A stretch of 61,734 nucleotides of DNA, taken from the NCBI GenBank assembly GCA_017619295.1, contig JAFZSQ010000097.1, positions 1 to 61,734 on the forward strand. The letters are read 5' to 3'. How positions within the stretch are numbered: position 1 is the stretch's first letter; every line of letters begins with the position of its first letter. Positions 1 through 7,977 of the stretch are shown here, in pieces. The notes beneath the pieces were generated by a model. That model did no database searches. It saw only the letters and a program-made list of their open reading frames with translations, and was not told the origin of the DNA. The translations under genes were made by a program, and so were the position numbers. Source of the DNA: Lachnospiraceae bacterium. GTDB taxonomy: Bacteria > Bacillota > Clostridia > Lachnospirales > Lachnospiraceae.

Positions 1-345
1 GAGTTTGCTCCAAGAACCGGTGAAAAGAGATTTGAAAAGAATGTAAACAGTGCTTTTCATCCTATGACCGGGTTGACAGAATACCTGCAGTCTAAAGGCG
101 AGAAAGACATTATAACTATCGGTGTTTCAACGGATTATTGCATGGATGCAACAATTAAAAGTGGATTTGAAAAAGGGTTTAATATATTTGTGCCTTCATA
201 TACCAATTCAACCTATGATAATCCGTATTTTGATAAGGAGACCGCATACAAATATTATAATGAATTCATGTGGGGTACTCGCTACGCAAAGATAATAACT
301 GTTGAACAGGCAATTGAGCTCCTACATTCTGAAAATAAAGATTGA
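1..345 (+). CDS. Isochorismatase-like cysteine hydrolase, C-terminal part
   Basis: The reading frame is open from base 1, so the 5' end lies outside the window; about 114 residues are visible. The segment VSTDYCMDATIKSG matches the catalytic-cysteine region of the isochorismatase/nicotinamidase hydrolase fold, where a cysteine after a (T/S)(D/E)xC-type motif is the nucleophile. Family members hydrolyse isochorismate, nicotinamide or other small amides, and the substrate cannot be told from this fragment. The catalytic Asp and Lys expected upstream are outside the window. The next gene starts just after the stop, so the two are probably co-transcribed. Family call fairly sure, function not. 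Confidence 0.75.
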   Translation, partial: EFAPRTGEKRFEKNVNSAFHPMTGLTEYLQSKGEKDIITIGVSTDYCMDATIKSGFEKGFNIFVPSYTNSTYDNPYFDKETAYKYYNEFMWGTRYAKIITVEQAIELLHSENKD

Positions 346-359
346 AAGGGAAAATAACG

Positions 360-1427
360 ATGACTAAATCGGCCTCGAGAGGGTCTCGAATTAACTACAT
401 AGATAATCTCAGATGGATGTGTGTATTTCTGCTGATACCTTATCATGCAGCAATGTCATATAACATCTGGGGAGAAGATTTTTATATATTTTTTGAACAA
501 AGCAAACCTATTGCAGCGCTTGTTTTATTCTGCTCACCCTGGTTTATGCCTTTGATGTTTCTGCTGGCAGGAGTATCCGCCAAGTTTTCTCTGAAAAAGA
601 GGGGATACCTTGGTTTTATAAAAGAGCGATTTATAAAATTGGGAATGACATTTATTCTTGGAGTTTTGTTGATAAATCCTGTGCTTAGTTACTTTGCTGA
701 TGTTACACATAATGGGTATATCGGCAATTATTTCGAGCATTACAAAGTCTTTTTTACAAGGATAACTGATTTATCAGGTAATGATGGTGGCTTCGCAGTG
801 GCCCACTTGTGGTTCATCCTGGTCCTTATGATTATTTCTCTTGAGGCTTGTGTGATAATCAAAATAGTGGAAATTATACCTGTCAAGAAGAGGGAGAGCC
901 TGGGCCTGATTTGTTTTATCGTATTGACTTTGGCGGCAATAGCCACCTATAAAATAAGACTGTTTGATAAACCGGTCCACACGTATTTTTTCCTGTTTCT
1001 GCTGGGATACTACTTCTACAGTGATAAGAATTACATCGAGAAGTTAAAGGGATTGAAGTGGTTTATAGTGCCGATATTTCTAATATCAGCGACTCTAAAT
1101 GTATATCTGGTTGAATGCACAGAGGGCTTCTACCGACTTAATACTATATGCAATTATTTGGCATTTATTTTGGGAGTGCCGGCTCTAATCTGCTTGGGTT
1201 CCCTGTGGCTTGACTTTAGAAATGATGTTACAGGCTTCTTCTCGGAAATATCATATTTGTACTACGTAATCCACTTCCCGGTACTTGTGTTTTGCCAGTA
1301 CACTTTGGACCAAATCGGAATGAACCACACAGGAAATTTCTTTGTGACAATACTGCTTGCAGTTCCAATAACGTTGACGCTTTGTATCATGTATAAACGC
1401 ATTAAAAGGCACCTTGCTAGAAAATAG
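360..1427 (+). CDS. Acyltransferase family 3 membrane protein
   Basis: A 355-residue polytopic membrane protein with about ten hydrophobic segments. The N-terminus (RINYIDNLRWMCVFLLIPYH) is typical of acyltransferase-3/OafA-YrhL proteins, with the conserved His at the end of the first membrane helix (PYHAA). Family members transfer acyl groups to extracytoplasmic carbohydrates or other envelope molecules; the acceptor is unknown here. I chose ATG 360 because GGG at 348-350 gives good ribosome-site spacing; a TTG at 342 overlapping the previous stop is the alternative. The stop codon lies inside the terminator stem that ends the unit. Confidence 0.8.
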   Translation: MTKSASRGSRINYIDNLRWMCVFLLIPYHAAMSYNIWGEDFYIFFEQSKPIAALVLFCSPWFMPLMFLLAGVSAKFSLKKRGYLGFIKERFIKLGMTFILGVLLINPVLSYFADVTHNGYIGNYFEHYKVFFTRITDLSGNDGGFAVAHLWFILVLMIISLEACVIIKIVEIIPVKKRESLGLICFIVLTLAAIATYKIRLFDKPVHTYFFLFLLGYYFYSDKNYIEKLKGLKWFIVPIFLISATLNVYLVECTEGFYRLNTICNYLAFILGVPALICLGSLWLDFRNDVTGFFSEISYLYYVIHFPVLVFCQYTLDQIGMNHTGNFFVTILLAVPITLTLCIMYKRIKRHLARK

Positions 1428-1443
1428 CAAGGTGTTTTATTTT
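1410..1443 (+). terminator. Intrinsic terminator of the acyltransferase gene
   Basis: A perfect 10-bp stem, CACCTTGCTA (1410-1419) with TAGCAAGGTG (1425-1434), a 5-nt loop and TTTTATTTT. The gene's TAG stop is the first triplet of the 3' arm. Confidence 0.93.
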
Positions 1444-1447
1444 CTGT

Positions 1448-1502
1448 TTGACCATACGCAACGTGTATGATAATATAATATCGAATATACGCAATGAGTA
1501 TG
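1448..1502 (+). promoter_or_regulatory. Promoter with two copies of a 16-bp palindromic operator
   Basis: A -35-like TTGACC (1448-1453) and an AT-rich -10 region (TAATAT at 1471-1476, spacer 17) precede the small HTH gene. The motif ATACGCAACGTGTATG (1454-1469) recurs as ATACGCAATGAGTATG (1487-1502), 14 of 16 identical, 33 bp apart, which is about three helical turns. Each copy is an imperfect palindrome (CATAC...GTATG). One copy overlaps the promoter spacer and the other lies just before the ribosome site. This suggests autorepression by the HTH protein encoded next; that binding is inferred. Confidence 0.7.
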
Positions 1503-1514
1503 GAGAGGTTTGGA

Positions 1515-1724
1515 ATGAATAGTAGAGAATATTTAATTGAACTCAGAAACAGTACAGGTATGTCTAGAAAAGAATTCTGTGAATACTTTGAAATCCCATA
1601 TCGAACATTGCAGGATTGGGAGCTGGGCAACAGAAAAATGCCCGAGTATTTGCTCCGACTTATGGCATACAAAATTGAGGTCGAGAAACATTCCAAAGGA
1701 GAGAAGAATAATGGAGATATTTGA
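1515..1724 (+). CDS. Small helix-turn-helix DNA-binding protein
   Basis: A 69-residue protein that is almost entirely one HTH domain: helices around SREYLIELRNSTGMS, RKEFCEYFEI and a recognition helix YRTLQDWELGNRKMP. The size and fold resemble antitoxin-like or autorepressor Xre proteins. ATG 1515 was chosen because AGAGG at 1504-1508 lies 6 nt upstream; an ATG at 1494 sits inside the second operator copy. It is the first gene of a three-gene cassette and overlaps the next gene by 14 nt. The twin palindromes upstream are its most likely binding sites (inference). Confidence 0.75.
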   Translation: MNSREYLIELRNSTGMSRKEFCEYFEIPYRTLQDWELGNRKMPEYLLRLMAYKIEVEKHSKGEKNNGDI

Positions 1725-2319
1725 TGTAGAAAAAATAGAGAAAACTATTGTATATGTTAAACGTATTGCTGATGGGAAGGATCCGGTTACAGATGTATTG
1801 GCAAATGATGGAGATGTTTTGAATAATCCTGACGTTATCCGCTGTATGTTTTTTATAAAGGATGTATTATCAGCCGTAAAAAATAACGGTGGAGTAATTG
1901 GAAGAACTGTGAAGACAAAGAAGAAGCCTTTCCCGCTGGATTCATTATCATCTTTTCAGTATCAGGAAAAGAAAACTATTACAAAGCTGACAGAGCAACT
2001 TAATGCTCAAATTAATACTAACGAGTACACTAAACTTCAATATAAGACTGTTACTGATTGGTTGAAGAGAAATGAATATTTGACCGAAGCAGAGGATGAT
2101 ACTCTCGGAAAAAAAGTAACTATTTCAACAGAGAAGGGGAATTTAGTTGGAATAACACATTCTCTGCAGACCAGTATGAGTGGCATATCTTATTATCGAG
2201 TGGAATATGACAGAGCAGGTCAGGAGTTTGTGATACGTAACCTTCCGGCAATGCTTAACGAGGATGATAATGGAAGTAAAGAAAAGAAGTATGGAGGGGA
2301 TGATGGTGAAGACAGATAA
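1711..2319 (+). CDS. Conserved hypothetical protein of the HTH-RhuM cassette
   Basis: A 202-residue soluble protein with no domain I recognise. Features seen: an N-terminal helical part (DVEKIEKTIVYVKRIADGKD), a basic GRTVKTKKKPFPL stretch, a middle part YKTVTDWLKRNEYLT that resembles a winged or accessory helical domain, and a hydrophilic tail (NEDDNGSKEKKYGGDDGEDR). ATG 1711 follows AAAGGAGAGAAG with good spacing. It overlaps the HTH gene by 14 nt and the RhuM-Fic gene by 17 nt, so the three are translationally coupled. An antitoxin or adaptor role for the RhuM-Fic protein is possible but unproven. Confidence 0.6.
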   Translation: MEIFDVEKIEKTIVYVKRIADGKDPVTDVLANDGDVLNNPDVIRCMFFIKDVLSAVKNNGGVIGRTVKTKKKPFPLDSLSSFQYQEKKTITKLTEQLNAQINTNEYTKLQYKTVTDWLKRNEYLTEAEDDTLGKKVTISTEKGNLVGITHSLQTSMSGISYYRVEYDRAGQEFVIRNLPAMLNEDDNGSKEKKYGGDDGEDR

Positions 2320-3256
2320 TGAAATTGTACTATTTGAGACCGGAGACAAAGAAATAAAGCTAAATGTTACTGTTAAACAGGATACAGTTTGGCTAAACAG
2401 GGCCCAAATGGCAGAACTATTCGACAGGGATGTAAAGACGATAGGCAAGCATATTAATAATGCATTGCAGGAGGAGTTAGACAATTCAACTGTCGCAAAA
2501 TTTGCGACAGTTCAAAATGAAGGCGGAAGAGATGTTGAAAGAGACATAGATTATTATAATCTTGAAATGATTATATCTGTTGGTTATCGCGTAAAGTCAC
2601 AGCGTGGTATCGAATTTAGACGCTGGGCCAATAAAGTACTGAAAGATTATATTATAAAAGGCTATGCTATTAACGACAAACGTCTTGAAGCTTTACAGAA
2701 AACAGTTGAAATCCAGTCAAAGATGATATCTTCCATCCTGGAAATAGATGGAGAGGGCGTACTCAAAGCTGTAACTCAATACACCAAAGCATTGACGCTG
2801 CTTGACCAGTACGATCACCAGTCTTTGACCAAGCCGGAAGGCGAAAACCCTGTATATAGAATTACATATGCTGATTGCAGGAAGATGGTTGACAGCATGG
2901 AGGATACTTTCAAGTCCGATGTTTTTGGCGTTGAAAAAGAAGACGGAAAGGTCGAAGGTATTATTGCCGCTGTATATCAAAGTGTATTTGGTGGAGATGT
3001 TTACCCATCATTGGAAGAGAAAGCGGCAAATCTCCTTTATTTTATGATAAAGGATCATCCTTTTGCTGACGGATGTAAGAGAATAGCAGCATCTTTGTTC
3101 CTTGAGTTTCTGAATCGAAATAACTCTTTATTCAAGGACGGAGAAAAGGTGATAAGCGATAGTGCTCTCGTAGCCATAACGCTCATGATTGCGGAGTCTG
3201 ATCCTAAAGAAAAAGATATTATGACGACCTTGGTCATGAATTTAATCAAAATATAA
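2303..3256 (+). CDS. RhuM-Fic/Doc fusion protein
   Basis: About 317 residues. The N-terminal half is a RhuM domain (TVWLNRAQMAELFDRDVKTI ... YNLEMIISVGYRVKSQRG), a DNA-binding-like region also found in phage and pathogenicity-island proteins. The C-terminal half is a Fic/Doc domain with the core HPFADGCKRIAA. Fic/Doc enzymes transfer AMP or phosphate to protein targets, and RhuM-Fic proteins are often found in mobile or toxin-antitoxin settings. The active-site His and the Asp, Gly, Lys and Arg are present, but the usual Asn of HxFxDGNKR is Cys. ATG 2303 was chosen because GGAGG at 2293-2297 lies 5 nt upstream; ATG 2291 and 2300 are alternatives. Last gene of a cassette closed by a terminator. 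Confidence 0.85.
   Translation: MVKTDNEIVLFETGDKEIKLNVTVKQDTVWLNRAQMAELFDRDVKTIGKHINNALQEELDNSTVAKFATVQNEGGRDVERDIDYYNLEMIISVGYRVKSQRGIEFRRWANKVLKDYIIKGYAINDKRLEALQKTVEIQSKMISSILEIDGEGVLKAVTQYTKALTLLDQYDHQSLTKPEGENPVYRITYADCRKMVDSMEDTFKSDVFGVEKEDGKVEGIIAAVYQSVFGGDVYPSLEEKAANLLYFMIKDHPFADGCKRIAASLFLEFLNRNNSLFKDGEKVISDSALVAITLMIAESDPKEKDIMTTLVMNLIKI
2488..2512. repeat. Perfect 12-bp-arm palindrome inside the RhuM-Fic gene
   Basis: The arms AACTGTCGCAAA (2488-2499) and TTTGCGACAGTT (2501-2512) are exact reverse complements around one central A. The element encodes part of the RhuM segment STVAKFATVQ. It could be an RNA hairpin, a cruciform or a protein-binding site within the coding sequence. 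Confidence 0.9.
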
Positions 3257-3272
3257 TCCACATGTCACAAAG

Positions 3273-3304
3273 CAGCATCGGACAATTTCCGATGCTGTTT
3301 TTTT
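3273..3304 (+). terminator. Intrinsic terminator after the RhuM-Fic cassette
   Basis: A 10-bp stem CAGCATCGGA (3273-3282) with TCCGATGCTG (3288-3297), a 5-nt loop, then a run of seven T. It closes the cassette. Confidence 0.93.
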
Positions 3305-3357
3305 AAAAATATGCGATAATAGAAAACGAGGCAAAAACAGACCCACGGAGGCCGTAA

Positions 3358-4128
3358 TTGAAGGAAATGATTGTATGCCCTAACTGTGGGGCGCAAATTG
3401 AAAAAGATACAACTAAATGCCCATACTGCGGATATATCAATAAAGAGGCTGCAGAGGAGAAGTTCCAAAGAGACCTGGGTGAGATCAGGGATAGCATAGA
3501 AGAGACGAAGAAGGAACCTTCAAAGGCATTGGTGAAGGGGTTCACCGGTGGGACCAAGACCATTCTTATTACAATAGGAGTCTTGGTTGTTCTTGTGGTT
3601 CTTTTTTTCCTGGAACTCTTAAGAGAGAGTAAAGATAAGCCCAAACTTTTTCTTTCTGCAGAAGAGAAGCAATATGCATCCGCATACACGGAAATTGCAG
3701 GCGAACAGCTGTCGGAAGCATATGATGAAAAAGATATAGCCAAAATGGCAGAGATATATGACAAAGCGTATTCCGTGGACAGGATATCCATTTGGGGGGC
3801 ACCCCATTACGAAGTGGGGTATGCATCGAGCTGTTACATGAAGCTACAGGAATGTCTCCCAAATTTGGATAAGGAAGAGATATCTGATAAGGAAGCAGAA
3901 GAGATAACATACTATTGTTTCTACTTTTATTACAGAGCCTACGGAGATGACGGAGCAGAGATTTTCGATCCTATAAGAGAAACTGAGATTATTCCTATCA
4001 TAACTGAAAGACTGGGATTTACTGCCGATGACATGGAAGCTTTCAGGGAAAAAGTCGTTGTATCTCCTAACGTAAATAGATCCAAGGTTCACAAAGTTAC
4101 TAAGAAGTATTATAAGAACTACCATTAA
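3358..4128 (+). CDS. Zinc-ribbon membrane protein (first of three)
   Basis: A 256-residue protein. The N-terminus carries a zinc ribbon, CPNCGAQI ... CPYCGYI (residues 6-24), then a charged linker, one membrane segment around residues 67-87, and a C-terminal region of about 165 residues with helical repeat-like character on the far side of the membrane. GGAGG at 3347-3351 fits the TTG start at 3358 (6-nt gap) better than ATG 3367 (15 nt). The stop and the next start share a base (TAATG). The set resembles zinc-ribbon membrane sensors of Firmicutes, but no function can be assigned. Confidence 0.7.
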   Translation: MKEMIVCPNCGAQIEKDTTKCPYCGYINKEAAEEKFQRDLGEIRDSIEETKKEPSKALVKGFTGGTKTILITIGVLVVLVVLFFLELLRESKDKPKLFLSAEEKQYASAYTEIAGEQLSEAYDEKDIAKMAEIYDKAYSVDRISIWGAPHYEVGYASSCYMKLQECLPNLDKEEISDKEAEEITYYCFYFYYRAYGDDGAEIFDPIRETEIIPIITERLGFTADDMEAFREKVVVSPNVNRSKVHKVTKKYYKNYH

Positions 4129-4937
4129 TGAGGAGAGAAAACAGGGTGAAGTGTAAATATTGCGGAAGCAATCTGGGAATTGAAGACGAGTTCTGTCCAT
4201 ATTGCGGGAAGGTAAACAAAAAGGCCGTTAAGTACCTGGCAGAGAAGAACAAATACCTTAACGAGTATGAGCAGACCAAAACCGAAGTGAAAAAGAAGTC
4301 GATTTCAGCCGGACGAATGGGCAGATTAATAGTTATCGGCTTGATGCTTGTTGCCATCTTGTTTATGAAAATCAGCATAAGCAGAAACTCTGACTTCGAT
4401 TACCGCGAAAAGAAAAATGAAAGCGACATTGCAAAAGAAGTAAACAGGAACAAGGACAATATAAGCCTTGCACTTCAGGAGATGGAGAAGAACCGCGAAT
4501 ACATGGCACTAGAGAGCTACATGCTTAACTATCGTTTGAGGGGCAGTAACGAATATGATGATTACTTCAGAGTCTTTACAGCGGTGATTGATTACAGGGT
4601 AATCTGTGAAGATATAATGAATATCCTTGATGGCTATGACGGATATGAGGGAAAGACCAAAAAAGATTGGTGTGACGATGCCGCCATCTATATCAGTGGC
4701 TGGAACAGTTATGTGGAAGGCGGATTTTGGGGAGATTCACCGGATTCACCCATGCATTCGGGAGAGCACGGAGCATTCCTTTCCGACATCAAAAAAGACA
4801 CCCAGGACATTGTACAGGTATATTTTGATCTGACAGATGAGCAGGCATCTTCTATGTGGAAAATGGAAAAGGAAGCTTTAAGCGATATGTTATATGAGAA
4901 TAGCAGGAATCTTTATCCTGAAGAGGGAAGCAAATGA
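4128..4937 (+). CDS. Zinc-ribbon membrane protein (second of three)
   Basis: A 269-residue protein with the same layout as its upstream neighbour: an N-terminal zinc ribbon (CKYCGSNL ... CPYCGKV), a basic coiled linker, one membrane helix around residues 65-82 (LIVIGLMLVAILFMKIS) and an extracytoplasmic C-terminal region rich in acidic and aromatic residues. It overlaps the previous stop by 1 nt and the next start by 4 nt (ATGA), so the three are translationally coupled. Probably a paralogue of the first protein; role unknown. Confidence 0.7.
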   Translation: MRRENRVKCKYCGSNLGIEDEFCPYCGKVNKKAVKYLAEKNKYLNEYEQTKTEVKKKSISAGRMGRLIVIGLMLVAILFMKISISRNSDFDYREKKNESDIAKEVNRNKDNISLALQEMEKNREYMALESYMLNYRLRGSNEYDDYFRVFTAVIDYRVICEDIMNILDGYDGYEGKTKKDWCDDAAIYISGWNSYVEGGFWGDSPDSPMHSGEHGAFLSDIKKDTQDIVQVYFDLTDEQASSMWKMEKEALSDMLYENSRNLYPEEGSK

Positions 4938-5371
4938 TTAAAGAAAACAATGCAAAAGAAAAGAAGAGAAAAGATCCGATAATAATACTTTTAGATATAA
5001 TAATTATCGTTTTGATATTTGTGATGATTTATGTGGGCCGGGACACGTTATTCTATAAGATGCAGGCCAATAAAAGTTCTACCTTTTCTCAGGACGTGGA
5101 AATAATGTCTTTTGAGCTTCAAAGGGGGGACTATGCCGGACTGATTCATGGCAAATACATGAACGAAATTAACGGAAAAACAGAGACTTCAGGTTACCAT
5201 GCCCTGGCTGATTATATAGAAGCTGCTTTCACTTATAAGGTGTATGATACCAAAGGATACACAGAGAAAGCGAATAAACAGAAGGCCATCATGGATGAGG
5301 CCCGGGTAAAAATGAAGGAACTTACGATTTTTGCTGATAAGGCAGATAAAATGTTTATGATATCTTATTAA
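4934..5371 (+). CDS. Small membrane protein linked to the zinc-ribbon pair
   Basis: A 145-residue protein with a lysine-rich N-terminus, one membrane helix (residues 15-35, IIILLDIIIIVLIFVMIYVG) and a soluble C-terminal domain that resembles the far-side domains of its two upstream neighbours but lacks a zinc ribbon. It starts in an ATGA overlap, so it is probably made with them as a membrane complex. No known family recognised. Confidence 0.6.
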   Translation: MIKENNAKEKKRKDPIIILLDIIIIVLIFVMIYVGRDTLFYKMQANKSSTFSQDVEIMSFELQRGDYAGLIHGKYMNEINGKTETSGYHALADYIEAAFTYKVYDTKGYTEKANKQKAIMDEARVKMKELTIFADKADKMFMISY

Positions 5372-5395
5372 TAAATTTGAAAAGAGGAAATTCTA

Positions 5396-6757
5396 ATGGA
5401 ACAAGGTAACAGAGAAAACTTTGGAAGCCGATTGGGCTTTATTCTTGTTAGTGCGGGCTGCGCTATCGGAATCGGAAACGTATGGAAATTTCCATATGTG
5501 ACAGGAGAAAACGGAGGAGCGATTTTTGTACTTTTCTATCTTTTGTTTTTAGTTATTATGGGTATTCCTGTTTTGACTATGGAGTTGGCTGTCGGAAGAG
5601 CCGGCAGGAAAACTATTGTCGGAGCATATAAGGAGCTGGAGAAGGATGGCAGCAAATGGCACATTCACGGATGGCTTTGTATTGCGGGAAACTACATTCT
5701 TATGATGTATTACTCCACGGTTTCAGGGTGGATGCTTGCATATTTCTGGAAGTTTCTCACAGGTTCTTTCGAGAATAAACAAGGTGATGAGATAGCAGCG
5801 GTTTTTACCGATATGCTTTCGAACCCTGTTGAAATGACAGTGTTTATGGTAGTCGTAGTTGTGGTAGGATTCCTTGTCCTCAGCTTTGGCGTGCAAAAGG
5901 GCCTGGAGCGAGTTAACAAAGTGATGATGACAGGACTTTTGTGTTTGATAGTTCTGTTGGCAATCCACAGCCTAACCCTTCCGGGAGGAAATGAGGGTAT
6001 TAAATTTTACCTGCTTCCCAATATTGATAATGTAAGAAAGGTTGGACTTGGCAACGTAATCACCGCAGCCATGAATCAGGCATTCTTTACCCTGAGCCTT
6101 GGAATAGCCTCAATGGAGGTGTTCGGAAGCTATATGTCAAAGGAGCATTCGCTTACAGGTGAAGCGGCAAGAATCTGTGCACTTGATACTTTCGTTGCCC
6201 TGATTTCAGGCCTCATTATTTTCCCCGCTTGCTTTAGCTTTGGGATTGAACCTGCCCAGGGACCTTCACTTATTTTTGTCACATTACCCGGTGTATTTCT
6301 TGACATGACAGGCGGAAGAATATGGGGAACTCTGTTCTTCCTGTTTATGACCTTTGCAAGTTTCTCAACGGTTACGGCAGTTTTTGAGAACATTGTCGGA
6401 TCATCCATGGACAATTTCAAATGGTCAAGAATCAAATCGGTGGTTGTGAACGGCGTGTTTATGCTGATTGCGAGCCTGCCTTGCGTGTTTGGTTATAATA
6501 TCTGGTCAACCCTTCGCATCATTGGAGACAGGGACGTTCTTGACAGCGAAGACTTTATAGTAAGCAACCTGCTTCTTCCCATTGGATCGTTAGTCTTCCT
6601 GTTATTCTGTGTAACCAGGTTCGGCTGGTGTGCGGACAAATATCTTGAAGAGGTTAATACCGGTAAGGGACATAAAATGAGCGCTAAGCTTTTGCCATAT
6701 TACAAGTTTGTTCTTCCGGTTTTGATACTGGTTATTCTAATAAACGGACTGATTTAG
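5396..6757 (+). CDS. Sodium-dependent transporter of the NSS/SNF family
   Basis: A 453-residue polytopic protein. The first membrane segment carries the family signature (GCAIGIGNVWKFPYVTGENG), in which unwound TM1 binds Na+ and substrate. NSS members import amino acids or related amines with sodium. Length is normal for the prokaryotic 11-12-helix subgroup. The start follows GAGGAAA at 5382-5388. It lies 24 nt after the zinc-ribbon trio, so it may be read through with it, and ends at its own terminator. Substrate not predictable. Confidence 0.9.
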   Translation: MEQGNRENFGSRLGFILVSAGCAIGIGNVWKFPYVTGENGGAIFVLFYLLFLVIMGIPVLTMELAVGRAGRKTIVGAYKELEKDGSKWHIHGWLCIAGNYILMMYYSTVSGWMLAYFWKFLTGSFENKQGDEIAAVFTDMLSNPVEMTVFMVVVVVVGFLVLSFGVQKGLERVNKVMMTGLLCLIVLLAIHSLTLPGGNEGIKFYLLPNIDNVRKVGLGNVITAAMNQAFFTLSLGIASMEVFGSYMSKEHSLTGEAARICALDTFVALISGLIIFPACFSFGIEPAQGPSLIFVTLPGVFLDMTGGRIWGTLFFLFMTFASFSTVTAVFENIVGSSMDNFKWSRIKSVVVNGVFMLIASLPCVFGYNIWSTLRIIGDRDVLDSEDFIVSNLLLPIGSLVFLLFCVTRFGWCADKYLEEVNTGKGHKMSAKLLPYYKFVLPVLILVILINGLI

Positions 6758-6767
6758 GACTAAATCA

Positions 6768-6805
6768 AAGCATTATGTATTTTATATGCATAATGCTTTT
6801 TATTT
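6768..6805 (+). terminator. Intrinsic terminator after the NSS transporter
   Basis: Stem AAGCATTATG (6768-6777) with CATAATGCTT (6789-6798), an 11-nt loop, then TTTATTTG. Confidence 0.85.
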
Positions 6806-6869
6806 GTATGCAATGGTAAAATAGGATGAAAGGGTAAAGATTATATATAAGAAGCAGGAGGGGAAACAT

Positions 6870-7445
6870 ATGCTTCCAACAATCGAAGTTGCTGTGGAGG
6901 AACTAAGAAAAGCCGGGGAAATGAACCCCGGTAAATGGGTCGGACATAGTGAGAATGTAGCTAAGGCAGCAAAACTTATCGCATATAATTGCAAAGACTT
7001 GAATCCTGATAAAGCGTATATACTCGGACTTCTTCATGATATAGGAAGGAGGTTTGGTGTCAGTTATTTGGCACATGTTTATGACGGGTATCACTATCTT
7101 ATGGATTTGGGATATGATGAAGCCGCAAAGATAGCATTGACCCATTCATTTAACCTTTCGAAAATAGAAGATTACATCGGTGAATTCGATATATCGCCTG
7201 AAAAGCAGAATGAAATCAGGAAACTTCTTTCCGATACAAAGCAGGATGATTATGATTATTTGATACAGCTATGTGACGCACTTGCTTTACCGGAAGGAAT
7301 TGTTCAACTTGAGCAAAGAATGTTGGATGTAAAAAACAGATATGGCCATTATCCTCAAGAAAAATGGGACAGAAATATCTACCTTAAAGAATATTTTGAA
7401 AGAAAAATGGGCATGAAATTGTACGATGCTCTATTGATTAAATAA
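6870..7445 (+). CDS. HD-domain phosphohydrolase
   Basis: A 191-residue soluble protein of the HD superfamily. Visible metal-ligand motifs are H26 (VGHSENVAKAA), the HD pair in GLLHDIGRRFG, and a downstream Asp (LIQLCDALALP), giving the H...HD...D order. HD enzymes hydrolyse phosphomonoesters or phosphodiesters of nucleotides. AGGAGGGG at 6857-6864 precedes the ATG. First of a run of short enzymes (HD, Nudix, small protein, deaminase-like) that may act on nucleotides or signalling molecules. Substrate unknown. Confidence 0.8.
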   Translation: MLPTIEVAVEELRKAGEMNPGKWVGHSENVAKAAKLIAYNCKDLNPDKAYILGLLHDIGRRFGVSYLAHVYDGYHYLMDLGYDEAAKIALTHSFNLSKIEDYIGEFDISPEKQNEIRKLLSDTKQDDYDYLIQLCDALALPEGIVQLEQRMLDVKNRYGHYPQEKWDRNIYLKEYFERKMGMKLYDALLIK

Positions 7446-7476
7446 AATAGGGAATCAGGATATGAGGGGCCATATT

Positions 7477-7965
7477 ATGACAATCGACGAATATATAGAA
7501 TTATATAAGAAAAATGGATATATAAAAGAAATGCGAAAGCTCGTTGGGCACGCACCAATAATGACCTGCGCGTGTGGTGTGATTATTGAGAACAGCGAGG
7601 GTGAGATTCTGCTGCAAAAGAGGGCGGATAACGGATGCTGGGCAATCATAGGTGGAGCTATGGAAATGGGAGAAACCTTTGAGGAGGCAGTCAGACGAGA
7701 GGTCATGGAAGAATCCGGCTTGTCATTGGGTAAGCTGGAGGTATTTCAGCTGTATTCCGGCAGGGATCGTATTATAGAGTATCCTAATGGAGATATTTGC
7801 TTTGGACCCGGAATAGTTTTTATAACGAAGGAATATAAGGGTAAAATAGTAAATGATCCGGAAGAAGTTATGGAGCACTGCTTCTTCAAAAGGTCTGAGC
7901 TACCCGATAATTTGAACAAATATGATAAGGATATCATATTGGAATGGGCTGACAGGAATGCGTAA
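7477..7965 (+). CDS. Nudix hydrolase
   Basis: About 162 residues with a full Nudix box, G-x5-E-x7-REVMEES-G (GAMEMGETFEEAVRREVMEE), which binds the divalent metal and cleaves nucleoside diphosphates linked to another moiety. The N-terminus (DEYIELYKKNGYIKEMRKLV) precedes the Nudix fold as in several Firmicute ADP-ribose or MutT-like enzymes. I chose ATG 7477 because AGGGG at 7465-7469 lies 7 nt before it; ATG 7462 has no comparable site. It sits in a short-gene string with the HD protein. Precise substrate not predictable. Confidence 0.88.
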   Translation: MTIDEYIELYKKNGYIKEMRKLVGHAPIMTCACGVIIENSEGEILLQKRADNGCWAIIGGAMEMGETFEEAVRREVMEESGLSLGKLEVFQLYSGRDRIIEYPNGDICFGPGIVFITKEYKGKIVNDPEEVMEHCFFKRSELPDNLNKYDKDIILEWADRNA

Positions 7966-7977
7966 GGGAGGAGACTT

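Noticed and set aside
1262-1696. A 144-residue minus-strand frame across the HTH promoter
   Set aside because: It spans a terminator, promoter and the reverse of two genes and has no ribosome site or recognisable motif.
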